Of a DNA stretch of 14,434 bases, positions 6,403-13,165 are shown piece after piece. Position 1 is the stretch's first letter. Each line of letters begins with the position of its first letter. Under the pieces are notes generated by a model. The model was not told where the DNA came from. It was given only the letters and a program-made list of their open reading frames with translations, and did not search any database. The translations under genes were made by a program, and so were the position numbers. The DNA is from Ancrocorticia sp039812645 (lineage in GTDB: Bacteria; Actinomycetota; Actinomycetes; Actinomycetales; Actinomycetaceae): assembly GCA_039812645.1 (NCBI GenBank), contig JBDIAV010000086.1, positions 1 through 14,434 of the forward strand, read 5' to 3'.

Positions 6403-6966
6403 ATGTCCACCACCGAACGCCGTCCGCGGCGCAACGACCCAGAGCGGCGTGACCGCATCATCGATACCTGCCTTGACGTCATCGCCGAGGTGGGTGTTGC
6501 CGGTGCGTCGTATCGAAAGATCGCTGCGGCCGCTGATGTTCCTCTGGGGTCGATGACGTACCACTTCGTTAACATGGACAACCTCTTGGAGGAAGCGTTC
6601 ACTCGTTTTGCCGAGGAAGTTGCTGGACGTTTTGAACGCCGGATGCGCGGCGCCACGGATGCTGAGTCGGCCTGTGAAGCGGTTATTGCCATCATTCGCG
6701 ACGACGTCTTCGGTGACCAGCGCGATCTCGTGCTCACCCACGAGCTCTATACACTCTCGGCACGCAACGAGACGTTCCGCAGAATTACGTCCACATGGAT
6801 GGAACGCAGCCGCACTGCCCTCGAGTTGTACTTCGAACCTGAGGCTGCGCGAACCATCGACGCACTTATCGAGGGTCTCACAATCCACGGAGCACTTGAT
6901 GTGGAGAATCGCGACTTTGACGAGGTTGACCATGCTGTACGGAAGATCATTGCGGCACTGACATAA
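6403..6966 (+). CDS. TetR/AcrR-family transcriptional regulator
   Basis: A 187-aa protein with the TetR layout: an N-terminal DNA-binding domain (about 15-62) with helix-turn-helix GASYRKIAAAADVPLGSMTYHF (34-55, part quoted) and the characteristic YHF followed by a helix with NLLEEAF; the C-terminal part (about 70-187) is an all-helical ligand and dimer domain without recognisable ligand motifs. I chose ATG 6403; an upstream GTG at 6352 would add a Cys/Trp-containing stretch that overlaps the thi promoter. It is divergent from the thi operon and shares its control region. The target could be itself, the thi promoter or the following membrane-protein gene; none can be shown here. Confidence 0.85.
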   Translation: MSTTERRPRRNDPERRDRIIDTCLDVIAEVGVAGASYRKIAAAADVPLGSMTYHFVNMDNLLEEAFTRFAEEVAGRFERRMRGATDAESACEAVIAIIRDDVFGDQRDLVLTHELYTLSARNETFRRITSTWMERSRTALELYFEPEAARTIDALIEGLTIHGALDVENRDFDEVDHAVRKIIAALT

Positions 6967-7073
6967 CCGGTGCTTGCGTCGCGGTGTCCTTTGGGATCTC
7001 GCAGTGCATATATAAGAAGAAGGATTTCTCAGGACTTTTGGGGACGACGACGGGGCCACCAGCCTCTCTTTGA

Positions 7074-7079
7074 TAGGCT
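7074..7079 (+). promoter_or_regulatory. -10 box of the membrane-protein gene, predicted leaderless
   Basis: TAGGCT ends six bases before the ATG at 7086 and no ribosome-binding site is visible, so the mRNA would start at the initiation codon. No convincing -35 box can be seen at 16-19 bp upstream. Confidence 0.45.
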
Positions 7080-7085
7080 CGCGAT

Positions 7086-7802
7086 ATGAGCACCCCATTT
7101 TCCTCTGGCTCGCCGTACTCGGACCCAGGTTTTTCTCCGCCTCCCCGTTTGAATGGGTACGGCGATGCGCGGGCAACGGGCTTGCAACGTGCCGTCGCTA
7201 TTCTTGCCTGGCCGATGGTCTTTGTGGGAACCCTATGGTTCGGCTTTGGCCACGCTCTTCTCGGTGGTGGTGGCGGGTGGATGGTTTTCATCGGTCTGCT
7301 CTTCGGCGCTCCTATCTACGGAACGGTCGCCGTGATTAGCGCGATCCTTGTCACCGTTTATGCTCGTAAGAACAGACGATGGGCCGCCGGATCATGGCAG
7401 ACGTGGGCGGCGGTGCCGTTCTACCTGTTGACTGCTTTTTACCCACTGACAGTTACTGATTTTGGTGACAGCGGGCCTGCCCTACCTTCGCGGCTCACCG
7501 CGTGGTTTGGCGTGAGTCAGAATACGTCGGGAATTCTTATGTATTCGCTCTGGTGGATCATGTCCCTTGTTGCACTACTGGTGATTATCGGTGGGATTGT
7601 TGACCTCGTGCAGCTTAATCAGAAGCTCGCTGCGGAACGGTTCCCTCAGGGTGGAGAATTTAGACCGCAGAATTATTCGTCACCGCAGCCCGGATATGGC
7701 CAGGTCCCACCATCGCAGCGTGGGTATGGCGACGCCGAACAGGGATACCCTCCGCAGCAGCCGGGGTACGATCAGAACACCCCTTATTACCCTGAAAATT
7801 AG
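7086..7802 (+). CDS. Four-helix membrane protein with Pro/Gly/Tyr-rich ends, function unknown
   Basis: A 238-aa protein I do not recognise. Residues 1-30 are polar and Pro/Gly/Ser-rich without a signal peptide. Hydrophobic segments lie around 36-60, 64-92, 108-124 and 148-176, the first two joined by the Gly-rich loop GHALLGGGGGW. A positively charged YARKNRR (92-98) follows the second helix, which fits a cytosolic loop and both termini in the cytosol. The tail (190-238) is rich in P, Q, G and Y, with repeated PGYG/RGYG/QGYP/PGYD units. Such tails are common in actinobacterial membrane proteins and may mediate low-complexity contacts. The neighbours (a TetR gene before, a lipid kinase after) do not define a role. 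Confidence 0.75.
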   Translation: MSTPFSSGSPYSDPGFSPPPRLNGYGDARATGLQRAVAILAWPMVFVGTLWFGFGHALLGGGGGWMVFIGLLFGAPIYGTVAVISAILVTVYARKNRRWAAGSWQTWAAVPFYLLTAFYPLTVTDFGDSGPALPSRLTAWFGVSQNTSGILMYSLWWIMSLVALLVIIGGIVDLVQLNQKLAAERFPQGGEFRPQNYSSPQPGYGQVPPSQRGYGDAEQGYPPQQPGYDQNTPYYPEN

Positions 7803-7898
7803 TAACTGAGGGGTGCCGAGAATGGACCAACTCTAGACTTTCACTCTTATCTCCAGCAAGATTTCCGGTAAAAGATACTGCAAGGGGAAGGCTGAATC

Positions 7899-8852
7899 AT
7901 GACTGCCACGCACGTCGGAATTGTATGGAATCCCTCGAAGGCGGACAAGGAAGATCTGGACAGCGCCTGGCAGGAAGCGGTTGACTCTGCCAAGGTTGGC
8001 GTGACTCCCGAGGTGTCGTGGTTCGAAACTCAAGAAGATGATCCTGGGCGGGGACCTGCAAAGGACGCGTTGGAGGCGGGTGTGGACGTCGTCGTCGCTG
8101 CGGGTGGAGATGGAACCGTGCGTGCGGTGGCCGAGTATCTTGCTGAAGTTGAGGCCGATGTGGATCTTGGAATCGTCCCATTGGGGACCGGTAATCTGCT
8201 AGCCCGCAACCTTAATATTCCCTTAGGTAATCCGGTAGAAGCGTTCGTCCGCATTTTTCGGGGGACGGCGAGTCCAATTGATGTGGGGTGGGCCGAAGTT
8301 GCGGTTGGGTCTGGCACTGAAAAGCACGCATTCGTGGTGATGGCTGGCTTCGGAATCGATGCGCACATGATCACAGAGACCGATGACGATCTCAAAGAGA
8401 AGGCTGGATGGCTGGCGTATGTCGAGTCGTTAGGGCGCGCTCTGTCTGCTAGCGAGGTCATTGACATTCATTTGGGACTGCACGGGGAGGAACTTGTCAG
8501 GCATGATGCTCACACGTTGATCGTGGGCAACTGTGGAACATTGCAAGGGGGTCTGACACTCTTGCCGGATGCGGACCCGCGAGACGGGGAACTTGACCTT
8601 ATTGTTCTCAACAGCGAGGGGATCTCAGGTTGGGTAGATACCTTAAAAAATGTCGTGTGGGATAACGGGCTCAAACGATTCCTCACGGGTGGTGATGGTG
8701 CACAGGATAGTAAGAGCGCTGCTCACAGGCGCTTGACATCAGCCGTAGTTGAGTTATCTGAGCCACGGATCTTTGAGGTCGATGGTGACGATTTGGATGA
8801 GACCACGCGCGTTGAAATATCTGTACAACCGGCGGGCGTGCGTATTCGTTAG
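7899..8852 (+). CDS. Diacylglycerol kinase family lipid kinase
   Basis: A 317-aa protein with the DAGK catalytic layout. The N-terminal nucleotide-binding domain starts VGIVWNPSK (6-14), contains GGDGTVRAVAEYL (69-81) with the ATP-binding GGDGT, and PLGTGNLLARNLNIP (94-108). The C-terminal beta domain holds NCGTLQGGLTLLPDADPRDGELDLIV (in part), which corresponds to the family's conserved P-x-A-x-x-x-D-G-x-L-D segment, and ends with an EVDGDDLDET-type strand. It would phosphorylate diacylglycerol or a related lipid at the membrane, recycling it into phospholipid synthesis. The common Asn of GGDGTxNEV is Arg here. AAGGGGAAGG lies upstream of the ATG at 7899. The exact lipid substrate cannot be read from the sequence. 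Confidence 0.88.
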   Translation: MTATHVGIVWNPSKADKEDLDSAWQEAVDSAKVGVTPEVSWFETQEDDPGRGPAKDALEAGVDVVVAAGGDGTVRAVAEYLAEVEADVDLGIVPLGTGNLLARNLNIPLGNPVEAFVRIFRGTASPIDVGWAEVAVGSGTEKHAFVVMAGFGIDAHMITETDDDLKEKAGWLAYVESLGRALSASEVIDIHLGLHGEELVRHDAHTLIVGNCGTLQGGLTLLPDADPRDGELDLIVLNSEGISGWVDTLKNVVWDNGLKRFLTGGDGAQDSKSAAHRRLTSAVVELSEPRIFEVDGDDLDETTRVEISVQPAGVRIR

Positions 8853-8896
8853 CCCTGTCGCGTTCGCGCGGGTGTCATATCCATTAGGGATAAACG

Positions 8897-8940
8897 ATTG
8901 ACTCAATCATTGAATTCCACGTTTCTAGAATGCTAGCATT
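8897..8940 (+). promoter_or_regulatory. Promoter and operator-like dyads before the RHH-VOC pair
   Basis: A -35 box TTGAAT (8910-8915) and a -10 box TAGCAT (8934-8939) are 18 bp apart, and the ATG follows the -10 after six bases with no ribosome-binding site, predicting a leaderless mRNA. Three half-sites ATTGA, TCAAT, ATTGA (8897-8901, 8903-8907, 8909-8913) alternate in direction with 1-bp spacers and run into the -35. A perfect 12-bp palindrome, AATGCTAGCATT (8929-8940), covers the -10. Binding at either site would block RNA polymerase. The first gene encodes a likely DNA-binding protein, so autoregulation is the simple inference. Confidence 0.6.
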
Positions 8941-8945
8941 ACGGC

Positions 8946-9092
8946 ATGGTAGAGAAATTGAGCAAGGTGCAGTTCAATGTGTACCTTCCTCCTGAACTGG
9001 TCAAAGAGGTCAAACACGCCGCGATTGATGCGGAATTATCCCTCTCCGTTTTCGTTGAGCACGTCTTACGGGAAGCGATGGAGAAGAAGTGA
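8946..9092 (+). CDS. 48-residue ribbon-helix-helix (CopG/Arc-like) protein
   Basis: A tiny protein that fits the ribbon-helix-helix fold: a short strand KVQFNVYL (7-14) with alternating polar residues K7, Q9, N11 that would face DNA, helix A PELVKEVKHAAIDAE (16-30), a turn LSLS and helix B VFVEHVLREAMEKK (35-48). It is as short as Arc-type repressors and would act as a dimer. Its stop codon overlaps the start of the next gene (TGATG at 9090-9094). The promoter before it has inverted half-sites suited to such a dimer. Antitoxins often have this fold, but the partner does not look like a known toxin. Fold assignment is by eye. Confidence 0.75.
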   Translation: MVEKLSKVQFNVYLPPELVKEVKHAAIDAELSLSVFVEHVLREAMEKK

Positions 9093-9799
9093 TGATTGTT
9101 TGTCTGACGAGTTTTACCACCAGGCCGGAGCGGTGGGCTGAACTTGCTTTGGCCCTCGGTGGCACCAAGATTGTTGATGGTGGGTGTTGGCAGGTCTTTG
9201 CCTTGGCTGGAGGTCGGCTTGCGATTCACACTGTCGAGCCTGATCACCCGAAGGCGGGAGCACAAACCATTTCCTTTGATGTGCCAGATCTTTCGAATTT
9301 CGGTGCTGTCAATGGGGTGGTGGATGGCCAGATCCGGGAGATTGATATGGGGCACGGTCGAGTGCTCGAGGTGACGTCCTCACCGCTCCCCAACTTCTTT
9401 GTCGAGGAAGTGGAAGGCGAGATGACCCACCCAGGTGAGACTCTTGTGGCTCCTCTCTTTTACACACCCGAGGTGCAAGAAGGTGCCCGCCTGATCGCGA
9501 GTCTCGGATTGACAGCGCGGGTTAGTTCCATCTCGGGAACGTACGTGGATTTTGCCGACGATGGCGTTGTCGCGGTCCATCATGGTACTCGTGGCGTGGG
9601 GCCGAGCTTCGAACACCCGGATGTCACCGCTCTCATCGAACCGTTACAGGCGGCGGGATTCAGGGCCACGCTCATCGACGAGACCTACGGGCGTACGCTG
9701 CGAGTTGAGAATCCGGACGATGCAAGCGTTGAGGCGGAAATTTGGATCAACGAAACCCAAACGGATCTCTATGGCTATCGGGAAGGATTGTCGGAATAG
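9092..9799 (+). CDS. Double-module VOC (glyoxalase/bleomycin-resistance fold)-like protein
   Basis: A 235-aa soluble protein with two similar halves (about 1-97 and 116-222). The repeat is visible in D85-x3-G-R-x-L-x-V94 versus D196-x3-G-R-x-L-x-V205, and in strand pairs such as VFALAGGRLAIH versus VDFADDGVVAVHH. This layout, beta-alpha-beta-beta-beta modules in tandem, suggests the vicinal-oxygen-chelate fold used by glyoxalases, dioxygenases and drug-sequestering proteins. I cannot assign the metal ligands with confidence, so an enzyme or a binding protein are both possible. It starts at ATG 9092, overlapping the RHH stop, with GGAG eight bases upstream (inside the RHH gene); a GTG at 9089 is the alternative. 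The two genes are almost certainly co-translated. The converging narK gene and a strong hairpin lie downstream. Confidence 0.7.
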   Translation: MIVCLTSFTTRPERWAELALALGGTKIVDGGCWQVFALAGGRLAIHTVEPDHPKAGAQTISFDVPDLSNFGAVNGVVDGQIREIDMGHGRVLEVTSSPLPNFFVEEVEGEMTHPGETLVAPLFYTPEVQEGARLIASLGLTARVSSISGTYVDFADDGVVAVHHGTRGVGPSFEHPDVTALIEPLQAAGFRATLIDETYGRTLRVENPDDASVEAEIWINETQTDLYGYREGLSE

Positions 9800-9862
9800 A
9801 GGGCACGAGCTGCCGAAGCCAAGAGGGTGCACGGAGAGAATTCTCGATGTATACAACATGGG

Positions 9863-9906
9863 CGTGGCCCCGGACAGATTTCTAGTGAAACCGATCCGGG
9901 GCCACG
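9863..9906. terminator. Stem-loop between convergent genes, probable bidirectional terminator
   Basis: Perfect 12-bp arms CGTGGCCCCGGA (9863-9874) and TCCGGGGCCACG (9895-9906) enclose a 20-nt loop that contains a smaller TTTC/GAAA stem. It lies 63 bp after the VOC stop and 43 bp after the stop of the opposing transporter gene. No T-run follows on either side, which is common in high-GC actinobacterial terminators. Confidence 0.7.
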
Positions 9907-9949
9907 ATGTGGTCGCGAAGTGTCCTGGGGTAGAGCTTAGAGGAAGCCC

Positions 9950-11338
9950 TTAGCTCTTCTTGGGGGCGCCTGGGCGCGCGTAACGCCACCAGGTGACGCC
10001 AATGCACATAACGCACCATGCGGCGCCAATGTAATAGAAGGTCGTTGCGCCGAAGGTGGTTAGTCCAATACCGAAGAAGAACGGACCAAAGGCGGCGATC
10101 GCACCGGTCCATCCGATAACTCCGCCAGCCTGACGCCGCTCGAAGATCATCGGCATCTGCTTAAAGGTGCTGGCGTTGCCGATACCGGAGAAGAGGAAGA
10201 TTGCGAGCATGCCCCAGAGGAACTGGTTGAAGCCCGCGCTCAAGGTCGCAGCGTTTGTGACATCAGGAGTGAGTGAAGGAACCGTGTAGAGCACGGAGCC
10301 GAGGATTCCGACGCCGGAGACCAGGGTCCAGATGGCACCGCCCATTCGATCGGTGAGCGGCGCGAAGAGTACACGTGCACCCGCGCCGACGAGTGGTCCG
10401 AGGAAGACATACTTGACGGGGTCGGGCACGGAGTATCCATCAATGAGCAGGGTGGCGGTGGCACCGGCTCCTTCGACGATCGCCGGGTTACCTGCGCCGT
10501 ACAGGTTGCTCATGAGAAGTCCGAACTGGGCGGAGAGGCCCGAGAAGGTCGCAAAGGTCATGATGTAAAGCAGCGTCATCCACCAGGTGTCCTGGTTACT
10601 GAAGATGTCGAACTGCTGCTTGATGTTCGCCTTGACCGGTACCGAACGTAGGGCAATATAGGCCCAGATGGCGCCCACAATAATGAAGGGGATGTAGACC
10701 AGTGCGGAATTCTGATACCAGACAACCACCGATTCCTTACCCGGAACCTGCATCATCTGCGAGCCAAGGAAGCCAAACATTCCGAAGGTGACAAGCCACG
10801 GAGACAGCAGCTGCACCAGAGATACGCCGAAGTTACCGATACCGGCTTGGATACCGAGGACCGTTCCCTGCATGCGTCGTGGGAAGAAGTACGAGGTGGA
10901 GGGCATAAAGCCGGAGAATGCGCCACCACCGATGCCAGCAAGGAAGGCCAGCGCCATGAGGCGCCAGTATGGCACGTTCGGGTTGGTCACTTCGAAGCCC
11001 CAGCCGAGAACTGGAAGTATAAGAAGCAGGGTGGTGAGAGAAACCATCTTGCGAGTACCCATGATGGGTGGAAGAACCATCCAGATCAGGCGCATAATGC
11101 CGCCGGAAAGGCCCGGCATAGCTGCCATCCAGTACAGCTGGGACTTGGTGAATTCAAACCCTAGAGCGTTGAGCTTGGGAACGATGGCGCTGGGGAGGAA
11201 CCAGGCGGCAAAGCACAACGTGAGGGTGAATGTGGTGACGAGTAGCGTGGTGTTGGCTAGTTTCCGGTCCCACTTTGCTGGATCCTCAGGATCCCAAGAC
11301 TGTAGCCAGTCTCCTTTGACTTCGCGAGCAGCGCTCAC
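9950..11338 (-). CDS. narK: NarK2-type nitrate/nitrite transporter (NNP family, MFS)
   Basis: A 462-aa protein with 12 predicted membrane helices, the longer E. coli-NarK-like type with an N-terminal W-x-PEDP-x-x-W extension (11-23). Nitrate signature 1 is GIGGGAFSGFMPSTSYFFP (134-152) running into GIQAGIGNFG, and signature 2 is GIGNASTFKQMPMIF (384-398) with a following Gly-rich helix. The substrate-binding arginines of NarK (R89 and R305 in E. coli) correspond to R83 in GGIMRLIW and R321 in GAGARVLFAP. E. coli NarK exchanges nitrate for nitrite, so the likely role is nitrate import with nitrite export during nitrate respiration. A GTG start at 11338 is preceded by AGAGGAG five bases upstream. 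It is the second gene of a two-gene operon, 50 bp after the other transporter. Confidence 0.88.
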   Translation of the reverse strand: MSAAREVKGDWLQSWDPEDPAKWDRKLANTTLLVTTFTLTLCFAAWFLPSAIVPKLNALGFEFTKSQLYWMAAMPGLSGGIMRLIWMVLPPIMGTRKMVSLTTLLLILPVLGWGFEVTNPNVPYWRLMALAFLAGIGGGAFSGFMPSTSYFFPRRMQGTVLGIQAGIGNFGVSLVQLLSPWLVTFGMFGFLGSQMMQVPGKESVVVWYQNSALVYIPFIIVGAIWAYIALRSVPVKANIKQQFDIFSNQDTWWMTLLYIMTFATFSGLSAQFGLLMSNLYGAGNPAIVEGAGATATLLIDGYSVPDPVKYVFLGPLVGAGARVLFAPLTDRMGGAIWTLVSGVGILGSVLYTVPSLTPDVTNAATLSAGFNQFLWGMLAIFLFSGIGNASTFKQMPMIFERRQAGGVIGWTGAIAAFGPFFFGIGLTTFGATTFYYIGAAWCVMCIGVTWWRYARPGAPKKS

Positions 11339-11388
11339 TTTAACTCCTCTACATGATGATCGTCCCGGCGGACGGTCGGTGTGATGGA

Positions 11389-12714
11389 CTAGTTCCTATC
11401 GATGTCGCGGGCAAGTTCGGGATTCGCCTGTGACATCATGCGGTGAATGGTGATGTGCATCCAGGCCGCGCAGATAAATACGAGGATGAAGATGCAGAAG
11501 AAGGTCGAGCTGGGGAAGCCCGAGAAAGCCTTGGTGTAGGCAAAGAGTGGAGGTAGGAAGAATCCGCCGAGCCCTCCGAACATGCCCACGAGTCCGCCAA
11601 CAGAGCCGACGTTATCCGGGAAGTAATCCGGGATGTGCTTATAGACGGCGGCCTTGCCGAAGCCCATGGCGCAACCCAGCAGGAACACCAGGATGACGAA
11701 CGGAACAAGATGCATCTCGTAGGCGAGATGAGTTGTCAGCGAGCCGTCAGGATGAACGATGGTGAGGAATCCATTGGGCATCATGAGAATGCCGGAGGTC
11801 ACCAGCATCAGGCCAAAGGTCAGATACATGACCTTGCGGGGACCGAACTTGTCGCTCAACCATCCGCCCACGGGGCGCAGCAGTGATGCTGGGAAGATGA
11901 ATGTGGCGGTCAACAAGCCTGCCTGGGTGAGGCTAATGTCGAAGTTATCCACGTAGTACTTTGGGAGCCATGCCGAGAGCGCCACGTAGGCGCCGAATAC
12001 GGCCACATAGTAGAGGCTGAAACGCCACACGCGGACCTGCTGAAGCGGCGCCAGCATAGCACTCAGTGGCTGTGAGGTGCCCGGTGCTCGATCAACGCGC
12101 GGCACGATGAGCCACGTGGCAATACCGGTGATAACCAGCAGAACAGCGTAAATGACCGGGATGAGGCGCCAGCCGCCCTGGATACCGAGGAAGAAGGTGC
12201 TCCCAGCCGTTGCAGTGATGAGCACCGGACCGATGAGTTTGGTGACGGAGGCACCCACGTTGCCCGCGCCGAATACGCCAAGCGCGAGGCCCTTACGGTC
12301 CTGGCCAAACCACGCTGAGTTCCAGGAGACGCCCACGCTAAAGAGGTTGCCCGCGAATCCCACGAGGAAGGCGAGGATCAAGACCATGGTGTAGCTATGG
12401 GTGATGGACACGAGGTACGTGGGAATGGCGGCCACGAACAGCATGACGATGGTGATCTTGCGTCCGCCGATGCGATCGGCCAAAATCCCAGCTGGGAGGC
12501 GCCACATGGAGCCATTGAGGACGGCCACGGCGGAGATCCAGCTGAGCTGGACGTCGGAGAGCCCAAGTTCCTTCTGGATTGGAATTCCGAGAATGCCGAA
12601 CATGAGCCACACCGCAAACATGAGCGTGAATGCGATGGTGGACATGGTCATGACGCGTCCGGCGCCCTTGGCTGTCTCGTGGTCGGGTGGGACCTCGATG
12701 AGGTTCTTAGACAT
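11389..12714 (-). CDS. NarK1-type nitrate transporter (NNP family, MFS)
   Basis: A 441-aa, 12-helix MFS permease of the nitrate/nitrite porter family, but of the shorter NarK1-like type. Signature 1 is GFAGNLFSVGVSWNSAWF (119-136) with GVFGAGNVGAS, and signature 2 is GFGKAAVYKHIPDYFP (351-366) with the Gly-rich GGLVGMFGGLGGFFLPP. The two anion-binding arginines are R72 in GSMWRLPAG and R280 in LLRPVGG. In Paracoccus, NarK1 is a nitrate/proton symporter fused to a NarK2 exchanger, and here the same order is kept as two separate genes. The ATG at 12714 has AAAGG six bases upstream. The leader region has two large dyads that probably matter for control. No nitrate reductase genes are in the window. 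Confidence 0.87.
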   Translation of the reverse strand: MSKNLIEVPPDHETAKGAGRVMTMSTIAFTLMFAVWLMFGILGIPIQKELGLSDVQLSWISAVAVLNGSMWRLPAGILADRIGGRKITIVMLFVAAIPTYLVSITHSYTMVLILAFLVGFAGNLFSVGVSWNSAWFGQDRKGLALGVFGAGNVGASVTKLIGPVLITATAGSTFFLGIQGGWRLIPVIYAVLLVITGIATWLIVPRVDRAPGTSQPLSAMLAPLQQVRVWRFSLYYVAVFGAYVALSAWLPKYYVDNFDISLTQAGLLTATFIFPASLLRPVGGWLSDKFGPRKVMYLTFGLMLVTSGILMMPNGFLTIVHPDGSLTTHLAYEMHLVPFVILVFLLGCAMGFGKAAVYKHIPDYFPDNVGSVGGLVGMFGGLGGFFLPPLFAYTKAFSGFPSSTFFCIFILVFICAAWMHITIHRMMSQANPELARDIDRN

Positions 12715-12786
12715 CGATGCCTTTCGAAAGTGATAGTGCGCTTGGGTGAAGCGCAGAGTCTCTGACGTGGAGCGATGCCGATGACA

Positions 12787-12824
12787 CCACTAGGTCGTGG
12801 CCTCGTAGCGGCCGAACCTAGTGG
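12787..12824. promoter_or_regulatory. Hairpin in the narK leader region
   Basis: Perfect 9-bp arms CCACTAGGT (12787-12795) and ACCTAGTGG (12816-12824) enclose a second GGCC/GGCC stem (12799-12802, 12810-12813) with a 7-nt loop and small bulges between. It lies 73 bp before the narK1 start. If transcribed it would be a stable mRNA leader structure; as DNA it could be an operator. No T-run follows, so an ordinary terminator is less likely. Confidence 0.5.
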
Positions 12825-12837
12825 GACAATCTCTTAA

Positions 12838-12872
12838 CCGACGCATGTCGGTTGGAACCCGACATGCGTCGT
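12838..12872. promoter_or_regulatory. Twin quasi-palindromes upstream of narK
   Basis: Two 14-bp units, CCGACGCATGTCGG (12838-12851) and CCGACATGCGTCGT (12859-12872), are each nearly palindromic and are reverse complements of each other over 13 bases. Their centres are 21 bp apart, two turns of the helix, so two protein dimers would sit on the same face of DNA. The same sequence could also fold as a 13-bp hairpin with a 7-nt loop. It lies about 125 bp before narK1 and about 295 bp before the divergent MFS gene. Confidence 0.6.
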
Positions 12873-13165
12873 GGAAAACGCGCCCCTCTCACGTCCTGTG
12901 GCTAGGCTACTCAACGATTGTCGAATAAGTGCGGGTTTTTCCGGTAATAATATGTTGCATATATCCGCAGGTGAGGGCGTGATGGCCTCCGCTGGGCCGA
13001 ACGTCCTGAATAACTCCAGATAGTTTCTCCAGAGTTTGTGATGTCGCCCAATTTTCGACGTCGGTGATCCCAGTCCATTCACGGAGAGGGATTCTGCGCT
13101 GAGCCCGACGCTCTCCTAAACTTGGCAAGGCTGAGTATGCACAAGAAGAAGTGGGGATGCGATTA

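Larger units (their letters stand above)
12715..13165. other. Divergent intergenic region between narK operon and MFS gene
   Basis: About 450 bp between divergent genes. The narK side holds the two dyads listed separately and the AAAGG ribosome-binding site. The remaining 12873-13150 has no recognised gene. A minus-strand open frame of 73 codons with a TTG start (13128-12907) has a reasonable amino-acid mix but no family I know; I list it as a finding, not as a gene. I see no clear FNR-type TTGAT-N4-ATCAA site and no clear CRP-type site. Confidence 0.5.

Noticed and set aside
6136..7176. Long (346-codon) minus-strand open frame covering the TetR gene, the riboswitch and the start of thiY
   Set aside because: It runs antisense through a clear TetR gene and through the riboswitch, and its translation is low in recognisable motifs and rich in Arg/Ser, as in shadow frames of GC-rich genes.
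8878..8892. TATCC/GGATA stem-loop after the lipid kinase gene as a terminator
   Set aside because: Only a 5-bp AT-rich stem without a T-run; too weak to call.
8946..9799. Toxin-antitoxin module (RHH antitoxin plus toxin)
   Set aside because: The size and order fit superficially, but the second protein is 235 residues with two VOC-like modules and shows no ParE/RelE, PIN, Fic or GNAT-toxin features, so I do not call it a toxin.
12834..13082. 82-codon minus-strand frame between narK1 and the MFS gene
   Set aside because: It overlaps the alternative 73-codon frame and reads through the twin-dyad hairpin; no motif or good ribosome-binding site supports it.
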